Shown: piece after piece, positions 24,552 through 33,887 of the stretch | Position numbering within the stretch: the first letter of the stretch is position 1 | Layout of the letters: the number at the start of each line of letters is the position of its first letter | Assembly (NCBI GenBank): GCA_025462865.1 | Contig: JAOAPI010000046.1 | Coordinates: 1 to 64,000, forward strand | Source: Candidatus Sulfotelmatobacter sp. | GTDB taxonomy: Bacteria > Acidobacteriota > Terriglobia > Terriglobales > Acidobacteriaceae | Direction: 5' to 3' | Length of the DNA: 64,000 nucleotides | Program-made: the position numbers and the translations under genes | The notes under the pieces: model-generated | Seen by the model: the letters and a program-made list of their open reading frames with translations, nothing else | Database searches by the model: none | What the model was told of the DNA's origin: nothing

Positions 24552-25727
24552 CTACAAATTGATCGCAGACTTCCGTACTTCGCCAATGCTCGCCAGCGGA
24601 TCACGGGCTCCCGTTTTCTCAGCGATCCATTTTTTCTCGGTATCAATAATGTCGAGCAGCAACTTTTTGTCTGCCGGGCCTGGCATGTACTCAGTCAGGT
24701 GCTCTTCGTAGGCACGATCGTCGAGCGTTTCACCCGTCTGCGCGTGAAACTTCTGTCCCGCCCAGCGGCCGATCTCGCGATTGAACTTGATGTTTGGCGC
24801 ATACAACTTCGGTTGCCCAGGCTTCAATGCGCTGTTGAAACGCTCAATCAATCCCGAGACTTCGTCACGATAAAGGTTGCGGTTGTAGTCGTTCAAATCA
24901 TCAAGATCTGGAGCGCGCTCGTTCTTGGGCTCGTCGTATCTTCCCTTTACACCCCACACATAAGCCCAGTGCGCGGACGAAGAATGATCGGTACCGAACA
25001 AGTCGTAGGAACTTGAAATCCACTTGTTGAGATATTTCTGAATCAGCCAGCCTGGGATTACACCCGCCTCCACAATGCGACGAAGGCCGTCGTTGCCGGT
25101 GCCCATGTGAAACGCCTCTTCTCGAAGCATGTACGACATGGAGCGTCCCAGCGGCGCGAACGCGGAATATTTCAGCATCTGCAACTGGAATTTTCCGTCC
25201 CGATCGACGAAGTCGGTGTAGGTAAAGAAATCCATCCAGTTGTCAACATTCACGTTAAAAGCACCGAGCAGTCGCTTGTTGTCAAACGCGCGCCGCTCGA
25301 GCATCTTCTGCGCTTCAACTTTGCCTGAATAGCCGAAGTGATCCACCAGCAACGCGCACATCTGCCAGCCATGGCGCATCTCTTCGATCATGACGCGCGT
25401 AATAGCGCGTCGGTCCCAGTCCGTAGGCGCGTTTTCCAAAAGATTGCGCTGCTGCTCGACGCTGGCAAACTCGGTATCGCCCTGATAAACGATCATATTC
25501 ATCAAGGCGTCGCGCATCTGCTGCGTGGGAATCTGACGGAGATTCTCCCACTTGCGGCGGCCCTTGTACGATCCAAACTCAATCTCTTCAGTATCAATCG
25601 CACCATAGAGCGTGTCGAAGTGGAAAGCCTCGATGTCTTTCGTGTTGACGCCAATATCTTTACGCCAGTCGTTGAACATGCCTTCCCAGTCACTGAAGGT
25701 CCCGATTTTCGCTACTTTGCCCGGCAT
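24552..25727 (-). CDS. boxB: BoxB-like benzoyl-CoA 2,3-epoxidase (di-iron) subunit
   Basis: This 391-residue ferritin-like di-iron protein matches BoxB, the oxygenase component that epoxidises benzoyl-CoA. Matching landmarks recalled from Azoarcus BoxB are QGDTEFASVEQQR, the iron-ligand helix EEMRHGWQM, HFGYSGKVEAQKMLERR, DRDGKFQLQML, the second ligand helix REEAFHMGTG and QKYLNKWISSSYDLFG. BoxB is about 470 residues, so this form is shorter, lacking part of the C-terminal half. PaaA of phenylacetate degradation is a distant relative and fits less well. GGAG precedes ATG. No boxA reductase gene is in the window. Confidence 0.85.
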   Translation of the reverse strand: MPGKVAKIGTFSDWEGMFNDWRKDIGVNTKDIEAFHFDTLYGAIDTEEIEFGSYKGRRKWENLRQIPTQQMRDALMNMIVYQGDTEFASVEQQRNLLENAPTDWDRRAITRVMIEEMRHGWQMCALLVDHFGYSGKVEAQKMLERRAFDNKRLLGAFNVNVDNWMDFFTYTDFVDRDGKFQLQMLKYSAFAPLGRSMSYMLREEAFHMGTGNDGLRRIVEAGVIPGWLIQKYLNKWISSSYDLFGTDHSSSAHWAYVWGVKGRYDEPKNERAPDLDDLNDYNRNLYRDEVSGLIERFNSALKPGQPKLYAPNIKFNREIGRWAGQKFHAQTGETLDDRAYEEHLTEYMPGPADKKLLLDIIDTEKKWIAEKTGARDPLASIGEVRKSAINL

Positions 25728-25740
25728 AATAACTCCGCTC

Positions 25741-27204
25741 CTACGCTATATTCAGCCAAACTGTTTTCAACTCCGTGTAATGCTCAATCGCGTGCGCTCC
25801 CAACTCGCGGCCGAAGCCGGAGCTCTTGTAACCGCCAAAGGGCAGCGAAGCGTCCATCAGTCCGTAAGTGTTAATCCAAACTGTCCCGGCTTTCAGGCGA
25901 CGCGAGACTATGTGCGCCCGTTTCACGTCGCGCGTCCAGACGGCCGCCGCCAAGCCATAGGGATTATTGTTGGCCTGCTCGATGACTTCGTCGACATCGT
26001 CGAATGTCAACACGGAAAGCACTGGACCGAATATCTCTTCCCGCGCGATTGTCATGTCGTTCTTCACATCCCCAAAAATCGTCGGCTCGATGAAGAACCC
26101 CTTGCCGCCATCCACATTGACCCGGTTGCCGCCAGCGACCAGCTTGGCCCCGTCTTTCTTCCCGGCCTCAATGTATCCAAGCACCGTCTTCATCTGCTCC
26201 GCGCTAACAATCGCTCCCAGCCGTGTCTGAGGATCGAGCGGGTCCGCCGGACGCATCTTGGCGGCGCGCGCCGCGAGCTTTTCAGTAAACTCGTCCTTCA
26301 CTTTGCTTTCGAGAAAGAGCCGCGAACCCGCATTGCAGACTTCGCCTTTGCCGTAGAAAATTCCAGTGATCGCGCCCTTCACGGCGCTGTCGATATCGGA
26401 ATCGGCAAAAACAATATTCGGTGATTTCCCGCCGAGTTCGAGCGTGATGCGCTTCACCGTATCGGCCGCGCTCCGCATAATTTCCTGGCCGACGGCGGTC
26501 GAACCGGTAAACGCAATTTTGTCGATCCCGGGATGTTGGACCATCGCCCTGCCCACAGCACCCGGGCCGGTAATGATATTGATCACGCCCACGGGCACGC
26601 CCGCTTCGATCGCCAACTTCCCAAAGCGCAATGTGCTTAGCGAAGTCTGGCTGGCCGGCTTCAACACGATGGTGTTGCCGCAAGCCAGCGCCGGGCCGAG
26701 CTTCCACGAAGCAAGCAATAAAGGAAAATTCCAGGGAACGATTAGGCCGACTACGCCGACAGGTTCGCGAAGTGTGTAAGTAAATGCGGTTTCGAGAGTG
26801 TTGACGGTCTCGCCGTGGATCTTCGTCGCGAGGCCTGCGTAATAGCGCAGAACATCGACAACCATCGGGATGTCGACATAGCGGGATTCAAAAATCGGCT
26901 TGCCGTTGTCAAGCGTCTCCAGTTCGGCAAACTCGTCGATATTTTTTTCCAGCAGATCGGCGAGCTTCCAGATCAGTCGCCCGCGCTCGCTGGCAGACAT
27001 CTTTCGCCACGGACCGTTCCGATCTTCGAGAGCGCGGCGAGCTGCCTCGACCGCACGGTCTACATCTGTACTCGAACCTTCCGCGATCTGCGTCAACACT
27101 TCGCCAGTGGCCGGATTGATGGTGTCGAACTTCTTCGCACCATCTACCCACTGCCCATCGATCAGCAGACGCCCGGGTTCAACCTTTACTTTAGCCGCAA
27201 GCAT
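25741..27204 (-). CDS. NAD(P)-dependent aldehyde dehydrogenase
   Basis: This 487-residue ALDH-superfamily enzyme has VPWNFPLLLASWK, cofactor-binding FTGSTAVGQ, catalytic Glu in LELGGKSPNIV, catalytic Cys in GEVCNAGSR, and EEIFGPVLSV. It is of the ALDH1/betaine-aldehyde type rather than the BoxD type, judging by the ending (PFGGYKSSGFGRELG). It lies 13 bases before the BoxB-like gene, so it may oxidise the aldehyde released on ring cleavage (in the box pathway, 3,4-dehydroadipyl-CoA semialdehyde). That substrate is an inference. Confidence 0.93.
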   Translation of the reverse strand: MLAAKVKVEPGRLLIDGQWVDGAKKFDTINPATGEVLTQIAEGSSTDVDRAVEAARRALEDRNGPWRKMSASERGRLIWKLADLLEKNIDEFAELETLDNGKPIFESRYVDIPMVVDVLRYYAGLATKIHGETVNTLETAFTYTLREPVGVVGLIVPWNFPLLLASWKLGPALACGNTIVLKPASQTSLSTLRFGKLAIEAGVPVGVINIITGPGAVGRAMVQHPGIDKIAFTGSTAVGQEIMRSAADTVKRITLELGGKSPNIVFADSDIDSAVKGAITGIFYGKGEVCNAGSRLFLESKVKDEFTEKLAARAAKMRPADPLDPQTRLGAIVSAEQMKTVLGYIEAGKKDGAKLVAGGNRVNVDGGKGFFIEPTIFGDVKNDMTIAREEIFGPVLSVLTFDDVDEVIEQANNNPYGLAAAVWTRDVKRAHIVSRRLKAGTVWINTYGLMDASLPFGGYKSSGFGRELGAHAIEHYTELKTVWLNIA

Positions 27205-27320
27205 CGATTCTCTTCTTTCCTCGTAACTCTTTCCTCATAACGCCGTTCACAGTAACGCCGGCGTCCCATCGGCTGTCGGGCGGGAATCTCGCCGTCCTGC
27301 ACGGTACTAGCTACTAGGTA

Positions 27321-28142
27321 TCACTTCGCCTTAAATGCCGCCGGCCGTTTCTCCACATATGCAGCCAGTCCTTCCTTCGCATCCTCGCTCTGGAAAAGGA
27401 TCTGCTGGTTCTCGCGCTCAACCGCCAGCGCCGACTCCATGGGAATCTCCCAGCCGGTCTGCACCGCGCGCTTGATCCGCCCGACCGCCTTCGCTGCTTT
27501 GTTCGGCGGACAGAACTGCTTCGCGTACTCCATCATGTTTTCCATGAAGCCGTCGCGTTCGTAAATGTCGTTGATAATTCCAAGCTCCTGTGCTTCTTCA
27601 AATGAAAAGGTGTTGCCCGTGACCATCAACTCGATGGCCTTGCTCTTTCCCACCAGCCGCGAGAGCCGCTGCGTGCCGCCAGTCCCGGGAAGCACTCCGA
27701 GGTTCACTTCTGGCAGCCCGATTTTTCCCGCATCCTTGCGCGCAATGCGGATATCGGCAGCCATCGCGATCTCCAGCCCGCCGCCGACGCAATGGCCGTT
27801 AATCGCGGCAATCACCAACTTTGGCGTATGCTCCAGCCTCAGCAGCATTTCGTTGGCGTGCAGGCAGAAGTAATACTTGAACGTCGGATCGACGCTGGAA
27901 AGCATCTTGATATTGGCTCCGGCGGAAAAGAACTTGTCGCCAGCGCCCGTCAACAGGATGACGTAGACATCATTCTCCATGCGCGCGCGTAGGATTGCCT
28001 CATCGAGCTGCCGGTTCATTTCATAGGTGTAAGTATTGGCTGGCGGGTCGCACATCTCGATAACGGCTACGCCGCTGTCCGTGCGGTAGTTGACAAGCTG
28101 TTTAGTGGTTTCGCCGGTCGCCGGCTGCGTTATGGTCGCCAT
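27321..28142 (-). CDS. Enoyl-CoA hydratase/isomerase family protein
   Basis: This 273-residue crotonase has oxyanion-hole motifs DKFFSAGANIKML and GHCVGGGLEIAMAAD and the segment LPEVNLGVLPGTGGTQRL with the catalytic Glu, so all residues for hydratase activity are present. AAGGAG before the ATG is the strongest ribosome site of the cluster, and this is the first structural gene after the TetR regulator. It may act in beta-oxidation of the ring-opened acyl-CoA, or together with the second crotonase take the place of the missing two-domain BoxC. Confidence 0.92.
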   Translation of the reverse strand: MATITQPATGETTKQLVNYRTDSGVAVIEMCDPPANTYTYEMNRQLDEAILRARMENDVYVILLTGAGDKFFSAGANIKMLSSVDPTFKYYFCLHANEMLLRLEHTPKLVIAAINGHCVGGGLEIAMAADIRIARKDAGKIGLPEVNLGVLPGTGGTQRLSRLVGKSKAIELMVTGNTFSFEEAQELGIINDIYERDGFMENMMEYAKQFCPPNKAAKAVGRIKRAVQTGWEIPMESALAVERENQQILFQSEDAKEGLAAYVEKRPAAFKAK

Positions 28143-28186
28143 ATTTGTAGCTCCTTATATCGTCGTGAAGATCAATATCTCAACTG

Positions 28187-28210
28187 TCATTCCGCGCGAA
28201 GCGAGGAACC
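28187..28210. repeat. Copy 2 of the TCATTCCG...GAGGAACC intergenic repeat
   Basis: A 24-base sequence (begins TCATTCCGCGCGAAG, ends GAGGAACC) in the 102-base gap between the TetR gene and the first structural gene. It matches copies at 22774 and 57014. It could be a transcript-end or processing site; no T-run follows. Confidence 0.6.
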
Positions 28211-28244
28211 TTAGGCTTCGCCGGAAGTAAAACTAGGTCCGTCG

Positions 28245-28907
28245 TCAGCGCACATCCCTGCGCGTACGAGTTCCGTTCATCACGCCACGCAGAAACACAT
28301 CGCCCATCTCGCGCGCGATCTGCTCCGCATCGGCGTCGACTTTGGGATTGTGCCAGGTGTAAATCCAATTCATCATGCCGAAAAGGCTCAGCACCGCAAT
28401 GCGCGTGGAAAACTGCAAACCTCGGTCTCGTTTTAGGTCATCCAGCAACCCCACGCAGATGCGGTAATATTCGCGCTTGATTGCTGCAACTTCGGAAGCG
28501 AAGCCATTCTTGAGCGCCTCAGCCTCGTGCGACAGCACCTTCATGCCTGCTTGATTGGCAAGGAAATATTCCAGGTGATTGAGAATGAAAATGCGAATGC
28601 GCTGTTCTGGGTCGCTTATCCCCTGCAACCGTGATTTCAGGCGCTGCACAATGGTTGTGAACGTATGCTTCTGAATCAGGAACAGCAGCCGCTCCTTAGA
28701 TTCGAAGTAGTAGTAAAGACCTGCCAGCGACATGCCGCTCGCGCGTGAAAGATCGCGCATCGATGCGCCTTCGTATCCTTTTTTGCAGAAGACATCGGTA
28801 GCGTGGGTGAGGATCTCTGACAGCCGCTTGTCGAAGCGGGTTGCGGGCGGGGATGCGGCCCGATAACGGCGTGCAGAAACCCGAGCTGCGGTGGAGGGAC
28901 TCGCCAT
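28245..28907 (-). CDS. TetR-family transcriptional regulator
   Basis: This 220-residue regulator has a 25-residue basic N-terminal tail, a TetR helix-turn-helix (ILTHATDVFCKKGYEGASMR, then GMSLAGLYYYFESKERLL) and an all-helical ligand domain as in regulators of acyl-CoA pathways. It is the first gene of the minus-strand aromatic cluster. A perfect inverted repeat (28930-28947) lies 23 bases before its start, suggesting autorepression relieved by a pathway CoA thioester; this is inference. Start by first in-frame ATG; ribosome site weak. Confidence 0.93.
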   Translation of the reverse strand: MASPSTAARVSARRYRAASPPATRFDKRLSEILTHATDVFCKKGYEGASMRDLSRASGMSLAGLYYYFESKERLLFLIQKHTFTTIVQRLKSRLQGISDPEQRIRIFILNHLEYFLANQAGMKVLSHEAEALKNGFASEVAAIKREYYRICVGLLDDLKRDRGLQFSTRIAVLSLFGMMNWIYTWHNPKVDADAEQIAREMGDVFLRGVMNGTRTRRDVR

Positions 28908-28929
28908 AAGTTGCCGAAGGCGACTCTAA

Positions 28930-28947
28930 TTCGAACGTTCGTTCGAA
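28930..28947. promoter_or_regulatory. Candidate TetR operator (inverted repeat)
   Basis: TTCGAAC-GTTC-GTTCGAA is a perfect 7-base inverted repeat with a 4-base spacer, also containing the inner palindrome CGAACGTTCG. Position 23 bases upstream of the TetR start codon and symmetry of this size are typical of TetR-family operators. No second full copy was seen elsewhere in the cluster. Confidence 0.6.
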
Positions 28948-29010
28948 CTCAGTATACGGCAAAGGCGAGTTCGGACACAAGACTTCGGATCAGGACGAAA
29001 AGTTCGTCCC

Positions 29011-30087
29011 TTAGTTTCTGATGTCGGCCAGCAGTCGCTCCACTTCGCTTTTCACTTCCCCTGTCGTCGGCAGCAGCGGCAGCCGCGCCGGGCCCCCGAA
29101 GTATCCGTTGAAGTCCATGCCGTGCTTCACGCCCGGAATGCCAAATTCACCAACAATTTTCTGACCCGCCTGGACGATGCGTTCCTGCTTCAGCTTTGCC
29201 AATTCAGCGTCGCCTTCCTTCCATGCCGCATATATCTCATAACACGCGGTGGGGGCCACGCAAGCAAAAGCCAAAATCGCCCCCGCAGCTCCGGCATCGA
29301 GCGACGGATGCAGCTTCTGCGCTGCGCCTACGAGCACCTGGAAGCCAACCTCTTTTTGCCGGGTCTTCATCTTGCCAACAGTCGTAACTGCGGCCGAGGA
29401 CAGCTTTCCCAGGGGCGGACCCGCCAACGCCGCGACCTGTACGAGTTCTCCGCCGTTACCATCCGCTATCGAGCTGGCGGCCGCGAGCATACGCGGCGTT
29501 ACCGCATCAAAAGTCTCCGTAACAGTGGCGCTCCGCCGGATGTGGCTCGTGCCTTCAACCATCTTGCGAACTTTTTCAACGTCCCCGCTCGATTCCTTAA
29601 TCCCGATCAGATTCGGATGCTCCGCTAGTTCAATCACCAGTTCCGCGGGAATGTCGTAGCCCGTGGCCTGCGGAAAACTGTAAATGATTACTGGCAGCGG
29701 CGAGCGGTCGGCTACAGTGCGGTAAAAAGCCAGAATGTTGGCCGGCTGCATCTGCTTCTTGTAGTAATGCGGCGTGCGCACCATGGCCACGTCATAGCCC
29801 AGTTCCGCGGCGTACTCGGTGAGACGCAACGTTTCAATGGCCGACTCGATCCCAGTGCCTGCGATCAGTACCTTGTTCGGCGGCGCCACATCGCGAATGG
29901 ATTTCAGCACATCGCGGCGTTCCTGATCGGAGAGGAAAATGGCCTCTCCAGTTGAACCAAGCGCAACGATGCCGGCAGAAGGCGTCCGCGAATACCGCTC
30001 GACGTTGCTCTCAAGCTTTTTGAAATAGACGTTGCCGTCGGGATAAAACGGCGTAGTGACGGGAGGAAAGATACCGTGAAGGAGCAT
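29011..30087 (-). CDS. DapA-family lyase/synthase with internal insertion
   Basis: A TIM-barrel Schiff-base aldolase of the dihydrodipicolinate synthase/N-acetylneuraminate lyase family: start GIFPPVTTPFYPDG, GSTGEAIFLS, catalytic Tyr in IIYSFPQATGYD, Schiff-base Lys in LIGIKESSGD, GAAQKLHPSLDAGAAGAI. The 358 residues from ATG 30087 exceed the usual 290-300 because about 60 extra residues (rich in Ala, Thr and Val) lie between the Lys strand and the GAAQ segment. Substrate cannot be fixed; 4-hydroxy-2-oxoglutarate aldolase-like and pyruvate-dependent lyases are candidates. It lies upstream of the TetR gene on the same strand. Confidence 0.85.
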   Translation of the reverse strand: MLLHGIFPPVTTPFYPDGNVYFKKLESNVERYSRTPSAGIVALGSTGEAIFLSDQERRDVLKSIRDVAPPNKVLIAGTGIESAIETLRLTEYAAELGYDVAMVRTPHYYKKQMQPANILAFYRTVADRSPLPVIIYSFPQATGYDIPAELVIELAEHPNLIGIKESSGDVEKVRKMVEGTSHIRRSATVTETFDAVTPRMLAAASSIADGNGGELVQVAALAGPPLGKLSSAAVTTVGKMKTRQKEVGFQVLVGAAQKLHPSLDAGAAGAILAFACVAPTACYEIYAAWKEGDAELAKLKQERIVQAGQKIVGEFGIPGVKHGMDFNGYFGGPARLPLLPTTGEVKSEVERLLADIRN

Positions 30088-30127
30088 GAGTAATTCTAAA
30101 CGAACAGACCCCGGGAACGAGAACGGT

Positions 30128-30556
30128 TTACAAAAACTTGGGTTCCGGCACTCCGCCAAGCTGGACCAACAGGCTTAGCTGGTCCCAGCTATCCCAGGCT
30201 TCGACAATCTGCCCGTCGACAAAGCGCTGGATGCTGATGCCGTTTACACTAACGCTCTTATTCGCCGGCGCTATTCCAAGAAACGGAGCAGTGTGGGTCA
30301 TGGCGATTGTCCAGCGAGCCACAACTTTATCTCCTTGCTCAATCGTCTCGTGGATCTCAACGTGAATGTTTGAGAAAGCAGACCGGATCCTGCGCCACAG
30401 TACCTTGAACTCTTCCGGACCGTGAATATCGGCGCCGTGTTGCGCCTGCCCCTGGCCTATTGCTTTCTTGGAGCACATCGCGTCTATCGTCTCTTCGCGG
30501 CCTTGGTTCCAGACTTCCTCGAACCACTTACGGATTAGAGCGGAATTTCCAGCCAT
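30128..30556 (-). CDS. SnoaL-like ester cyclase family protein
   Basis: A roughly 142-residue NTF2-fold protein: LIRKWFEEVWNQGREETID, GPEEFKVLWRRIRSAFSNIH, VVARWTIAMTHTAPFLGI and SIQRFVDGQIVEAWDSWDQL follow the SnoaL/polyketide-cyclase-like pattern. ATG 30556 is preferred over 30565. It is probably a small cytosolic enzyme or ligand-binding protein. The function of most such proteins is unknown. It lies between carB and the DapA-like gene, same strand. Confidence 0.85.
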   Translation of the reverse strand: MAGNSALIRKWFEEVWNQGREETIDAMCSKKAIGQGQAQHGADIHGPEEFKVLWRRIRSAFSNIHVEIHETIEQGDKVVARWTIAMTHTAPFLGIAPANKSVSVNGISIQRFVDGQIVEAWDSWDQLSLLVQLGGVPEPKFL

Positions 30557-30587
30557 GGCAACCACCTCGTCACGTTTCGGAAATCAG

Positions 30588-33500
30588 CTAGCGTCGGACC
30601 GTCCCGCGTTCGGCGTGCAACTGCTGTAGCGCTCGTATGTTGACTTCGCCGCGTTGCAGCGCCGCAATTCCTTCCGCAGCCGCGCGAGCGGCCGAAAGCG
30701 TGGTAATCGTCGGAATCCGCGCCATCACCGCAGCCCGCCGAATCGCCTTCTCGTCGAACCATGGCTCAAGTCCTGTAGGCGTATTCACGATTAGATGAAT
30801 GCGCTGGCCCTTGATCAAATCCACCACGTTCGGGCGGCCTTCTTTCACTTTGTAGACACGCTCAACTTTCATCCCCGCGGCCTCGATCACATCGCCCGTA
30901 CCGGAAGTAGCCACCAGCTTGAATCCCATGAGGACAAATTTACGGGCCACTTCCGCGACATAGCGCTTATCGTGGTCGGTCACACTGATGAAAACTGTAC
31001 CCTCGGTCGGGAGCTTCTGGCCGGCCGCCAACTGCGCCTTTGCGAACGCCTCGCCAAAGGTGTCGCCCACACCCATCACTTCGCCGGTGGATTTCATCTC
31101 CGGCCCCAACACGGTGTCGACACCAGGAAATTTGTTCCACGGAAAGACCGGCGACTTCACGTAGTAGCAGCTTCCGGTGTCGAGGTCGGCACGGCTGTCA
31201 ATATTTTCCGGCAGGAATTCTCGCAGCTTGCGTCCGGTCATCAGCCGAGCCGCAATCTTCGCCAACGGCACGCCCGTAGCCTTCGAGACATAAGGAACGG
31301 TCCGAGAGGCCCGCGGGTTCACCTCCAAAACGTAAACTGTTCCGCCCTCGGCGCCATTACCGGAGCTGCCATTGCCGCGCGGGATGGCGAACTGAATATT
31401 CATCAGCCCCACCACCTTCAGTGCCCGCGCCAGCTTAAACGTGTATTCGCGCATTCGGTCCATGAGTGGTTGCGGAATATCCACGGCCGGCAGCACACAT
31501 GACGAATCGCCGGAGTGGATGCCGGCCTCCTCGATATGTTGCATGATGCCGCCGATCACCACATCTTCGCCGTCGGAGAGCGCATCGACATCCACTTCAA
31601 TTGCATCTTCGAGAAAGTGATCAATCAGCACGGGACGATCGTGCGAGTACTCGACCGCCTCTTTCATGTACCGCACCACGGATTCTTCGTCGTATGCAAT
31701 CACCATGGCGCGACCGCCCAGCACATAAGAAGGCCGCACGACCACAGGATACTGAACACGCTTTGCGCCTTCGATGGCCTCTTCAAGCGAGGTTGCCATC
31801 ACCCCCGCAGCCTGCGGAATTTGCAGTTCCTCCAGCAGCTTGTTGAAATGTTTGCGATCTTCGGCGAGATCGATCGACTCCGGAGAGGTGCCGATAATGT
31901 TTAGGCCTGCCGCCTTGAGCGGCAAAGCGAGGTTAAGCGGAGTCTGCCCGCCGAACTGCACGATCACTCCGCACGGCGCGCCTTTCGATGTCTCGTGCTG
32001 ATAGATTGCCCAAACATCTTCAAACGTGAGCGGTTCAAAATACAAACGGTCGCTAGTATCGTAGTCGGTCGAGACAGTTTCAGGATTGCAGTTGATCATG
32101 ATCGTCTCGTAACCGTCTTCGTGAAGTGCAAACGACGCGTGACAGCAGCAATAATCGAATTCAATTCCCTGCCCGATGCGGTTCGGTCCGCTGCCTAGAA
32201 TGATGATTTTCTTTTTGTCGGTTGGCGCAGCTTCATCTTCGTCTTCGTACGTCGAGTAGAGATACGGAGTAAAGCTCTCAAACTCTGCCGCGCACGTGTC
32301 CACGCGCTTGTACACCGGAAGCACGCCGTGTTTCTTGCGCAGGTGCCGAACTTTCTCCTGTCCTTCGAGCCGCCATACGTTGGCGAGACGGCCGTCGGAG
32401 AAGCCCATGCGCTTGGCCTCTCGCAGCACCTCCGTCGGAATCGACTCGATCGGATGTTTTTCCAACTCAAGCTGCATATCGTTAATTTCTTTCAGCTGAT
32501 AGAGGAACCACGGATCCATCGAGGTCATCTTCGCGACTTGCTTCACGGTGTGTCCCTGGCGCAGGGCGTATTGGACATAAGCCAGCCGCTCGGGATGCGG
32601 CGTCACCAGGCGTTGTGTCAGGATTTTGGGCTCGATCTTCGCGCCGCCCACGCGCTTTCCGGTATCGAGAGAACGCACGCCTTTCATCAGCGCTTCTTTG
32701 AAGGTGCGGCCAATCGCCATTACTTCGCCGACCGACTTCATCTGCACGCCGAGGTTCTCGTCGGCGCCGGGAAACTTTTCGAATTGCCACTTGGGAATTT
32801 TCACGACCACGTAGTCGAGTGTCGGCTCGAAGCATGCCGGAGTCTTGCGCGTAATGTCGTTGGGAATTTCGTCGAGCGTATAGCCTACGGCGAGTTTCGC
32901 AGCGATCTTGGCAATCGGAAAACCCGTAGCCTTCGATGCAAGCGCCGACGATCGCGACACCCTCGGGTTCATCTCGATCACGACCATGCGCCCGGTCTCG
33001 GGATTAACGCCGAACTGAATGTTCGATCCGCCTGTGTCCACGCCGATTTCGCGGATCACCGCAATTGACGCATCGCGCATCGCCTGGTATTCGCGGTCGG
33101 TCAGCGTTTGCGCCGGAGCGACCGTAATTGAATCGCCCGTATGTACGCCCATGGGGTCGAAGTTTTCGATCGAACAAATGATGATGACGTTGTCCTTGGT
33201 GTCGCGCATCACCTCGAGTTCGAATTCCTTCCATCCCAGCACTGATTCTTCAATCAACGCCTCGTGCACGGGAGAGAGATCTAGTCCGCGCGTCAGAACT
33301 TCCACCAACTCTTCACGGTTAAAAGCGATGCCGCCGCCTGTGCCGCCCAGGGTGAACGACGGCCGCACGATTACAGGGAATCCGATTTTGCCGGCAAACT
33401 CGAGGCCATCTTTCGTGCTGTTCACCAGAGCCGACTTGGGCACGTCGAGCCCGATCTTCTGCATTGCGTCCTTGAAGAAAAGACGGTCTTCGGCCTTCTT

Positions 33501-33887
33501 GATGGCTGCGACATTGGCGCCGATCAAGTTGACGTTGTATTTTTCCAGCACGCCGCCGTCGGAAAGCTCAATCGCCAGGTTGAGAGCAGTCTGTCCTCCG
33601 ACCGTGGGCAACACGGCGAAACCTGCGCCCGGCGAGAGCTCTCGTTCGATGCGGATAATCTCTTCCAAATACTCGAGCGTAAGCGGCTCGATGTAAGTGC
33701 GGTCGGCAATTTCCGGATCGGTCATGATGGTCGCCGGATTGGAGTTGGCCAGCACCACCTCATAACCCTCAGACTTGAGCGCCTTGCAAGCCTGCGTGCC
33801 CGAGTAATCAAACTCCGCCGACTGCCCAATGACGATGGGCCCGGAACCGAGAATCAGGATTTTCGAGATATCAGTGCGTTTAGGCAT
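30588..33887 (-). CDS. carB: Carbamoyl-phosphate synthase large subunit
   Basis: CarB makes carbamoyl phosphate from bicarbonate, ammonia and two ATP for pyrimidine and arginine synthesis. The 1099-residue protein has the full order: first ATP-grasp half ([33 protein letters not shown]), oligomerisation domain, second ATP-grasp half ([34 protein letters not shown]), and a C-terminal MGS-like allosteric domain ([15 protein letters not shown]). Its ATG directly follows the TAG of the transposase gene (TAGATG), and no strong ribosome site of its own is visible. carA lies beyond the insertion. Confidence 0.97.
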   Translation of the reverse strand: MPKRTDISKILILGSGPIVIGQSAEFDYSGTQACKALKSEGYEVVLANSNPATIMTDPEIADRTYIEPLTLEYLEEIIRIERELSPGAGFAVLPTVGGQTALNLAIELSDGGVLEKYNVNLIGANVAAIKKAEDRLFFKDAMQKIGLDVPKSALVNSTKDGLEFAGKIGFPVIVRPSFTLGGTGGGIAFNREELVEVLTRGLDLSPVHEALIEESVLGWKEFELEVMRDTKDNVIIICSIENFDPMGVHTGDSITVAPAQTLTDREYQAMRDASIAVIREIGVDTGGSNIQFGVNPETGRMVVIEMNPRVSRSSALASKATGFPIAKIAAKLAVGYTLDEIPNDITRKTPACFEPTLDYVVVKIPKWQFEKFPGADENLGVQMKSVGEVMAIGRTFKEALMKGVRSLDTGKRVGGAKIEPKILTQRLVTPHPERLAYVQYALRQGHTVKQVAKMTSMDPWFLYQLKEINDMQLELEKHPIESIPTEVLREAKRMGFSDGRLANVWRLEGQEKVRHLRKKHGVLPVYKRVDTCAAEFESFTPYLYSTYEDEDEAAPTDKKKIIILGSGPNRIGQGIEFDYCCCHASFALHEDGYETIMINCNPETVSTDYDTSDRLYFEPLTFEDVWAIYQHETSKGAPCGVIVQFGGQTPLNLALPLKAAGLNIIGTSPESIDLAEDRKHFNKLLEELQIPQAAGVMATSLEEAIEGAKRVQYPVVVRPSYVLGGRAMVIAYDEESVVRYMKEAVEYSHDRPVLIDHFLEDAIEVDVDALSDGEDVVIGGIMQHIEEAGIHSGDSSCVLPAVDIPQPLMDRMREYTFKLARALKVVGLMNIQFAIPRGNGSSGNGAEGGTVYVLEVNPRASRTVPYVSKATGVPLAKIAARLMTGRKLREFLPENIDSRADLDTGSCYYVKSPVFPWNKFPGVDTVLGPEMKSTGEVMGVGDTFGEAFAKAQLAAGQKLPTEGTVFISVTDHDKRYVAEVARKFVLMGFKLVATSGTGDVIEAAGMKVERVYKVKEGRPNVVDLIKGQRIHLIVNTPTGLEPWFDEKAIRRAAVMARIPTITTLSAARAAAEGIAALQRGEVNIRALQQLHAERGTVRR

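Noticed and set aside
24552-25727. Phenylacetyl-CoA epoxidase subunit PaaA as the identity of the di-iron protein
   Set aside because: PaaA is about 310 residues and comes with paaBCDE; the landmarks here match BoxB better and no paaB-E genes are present.
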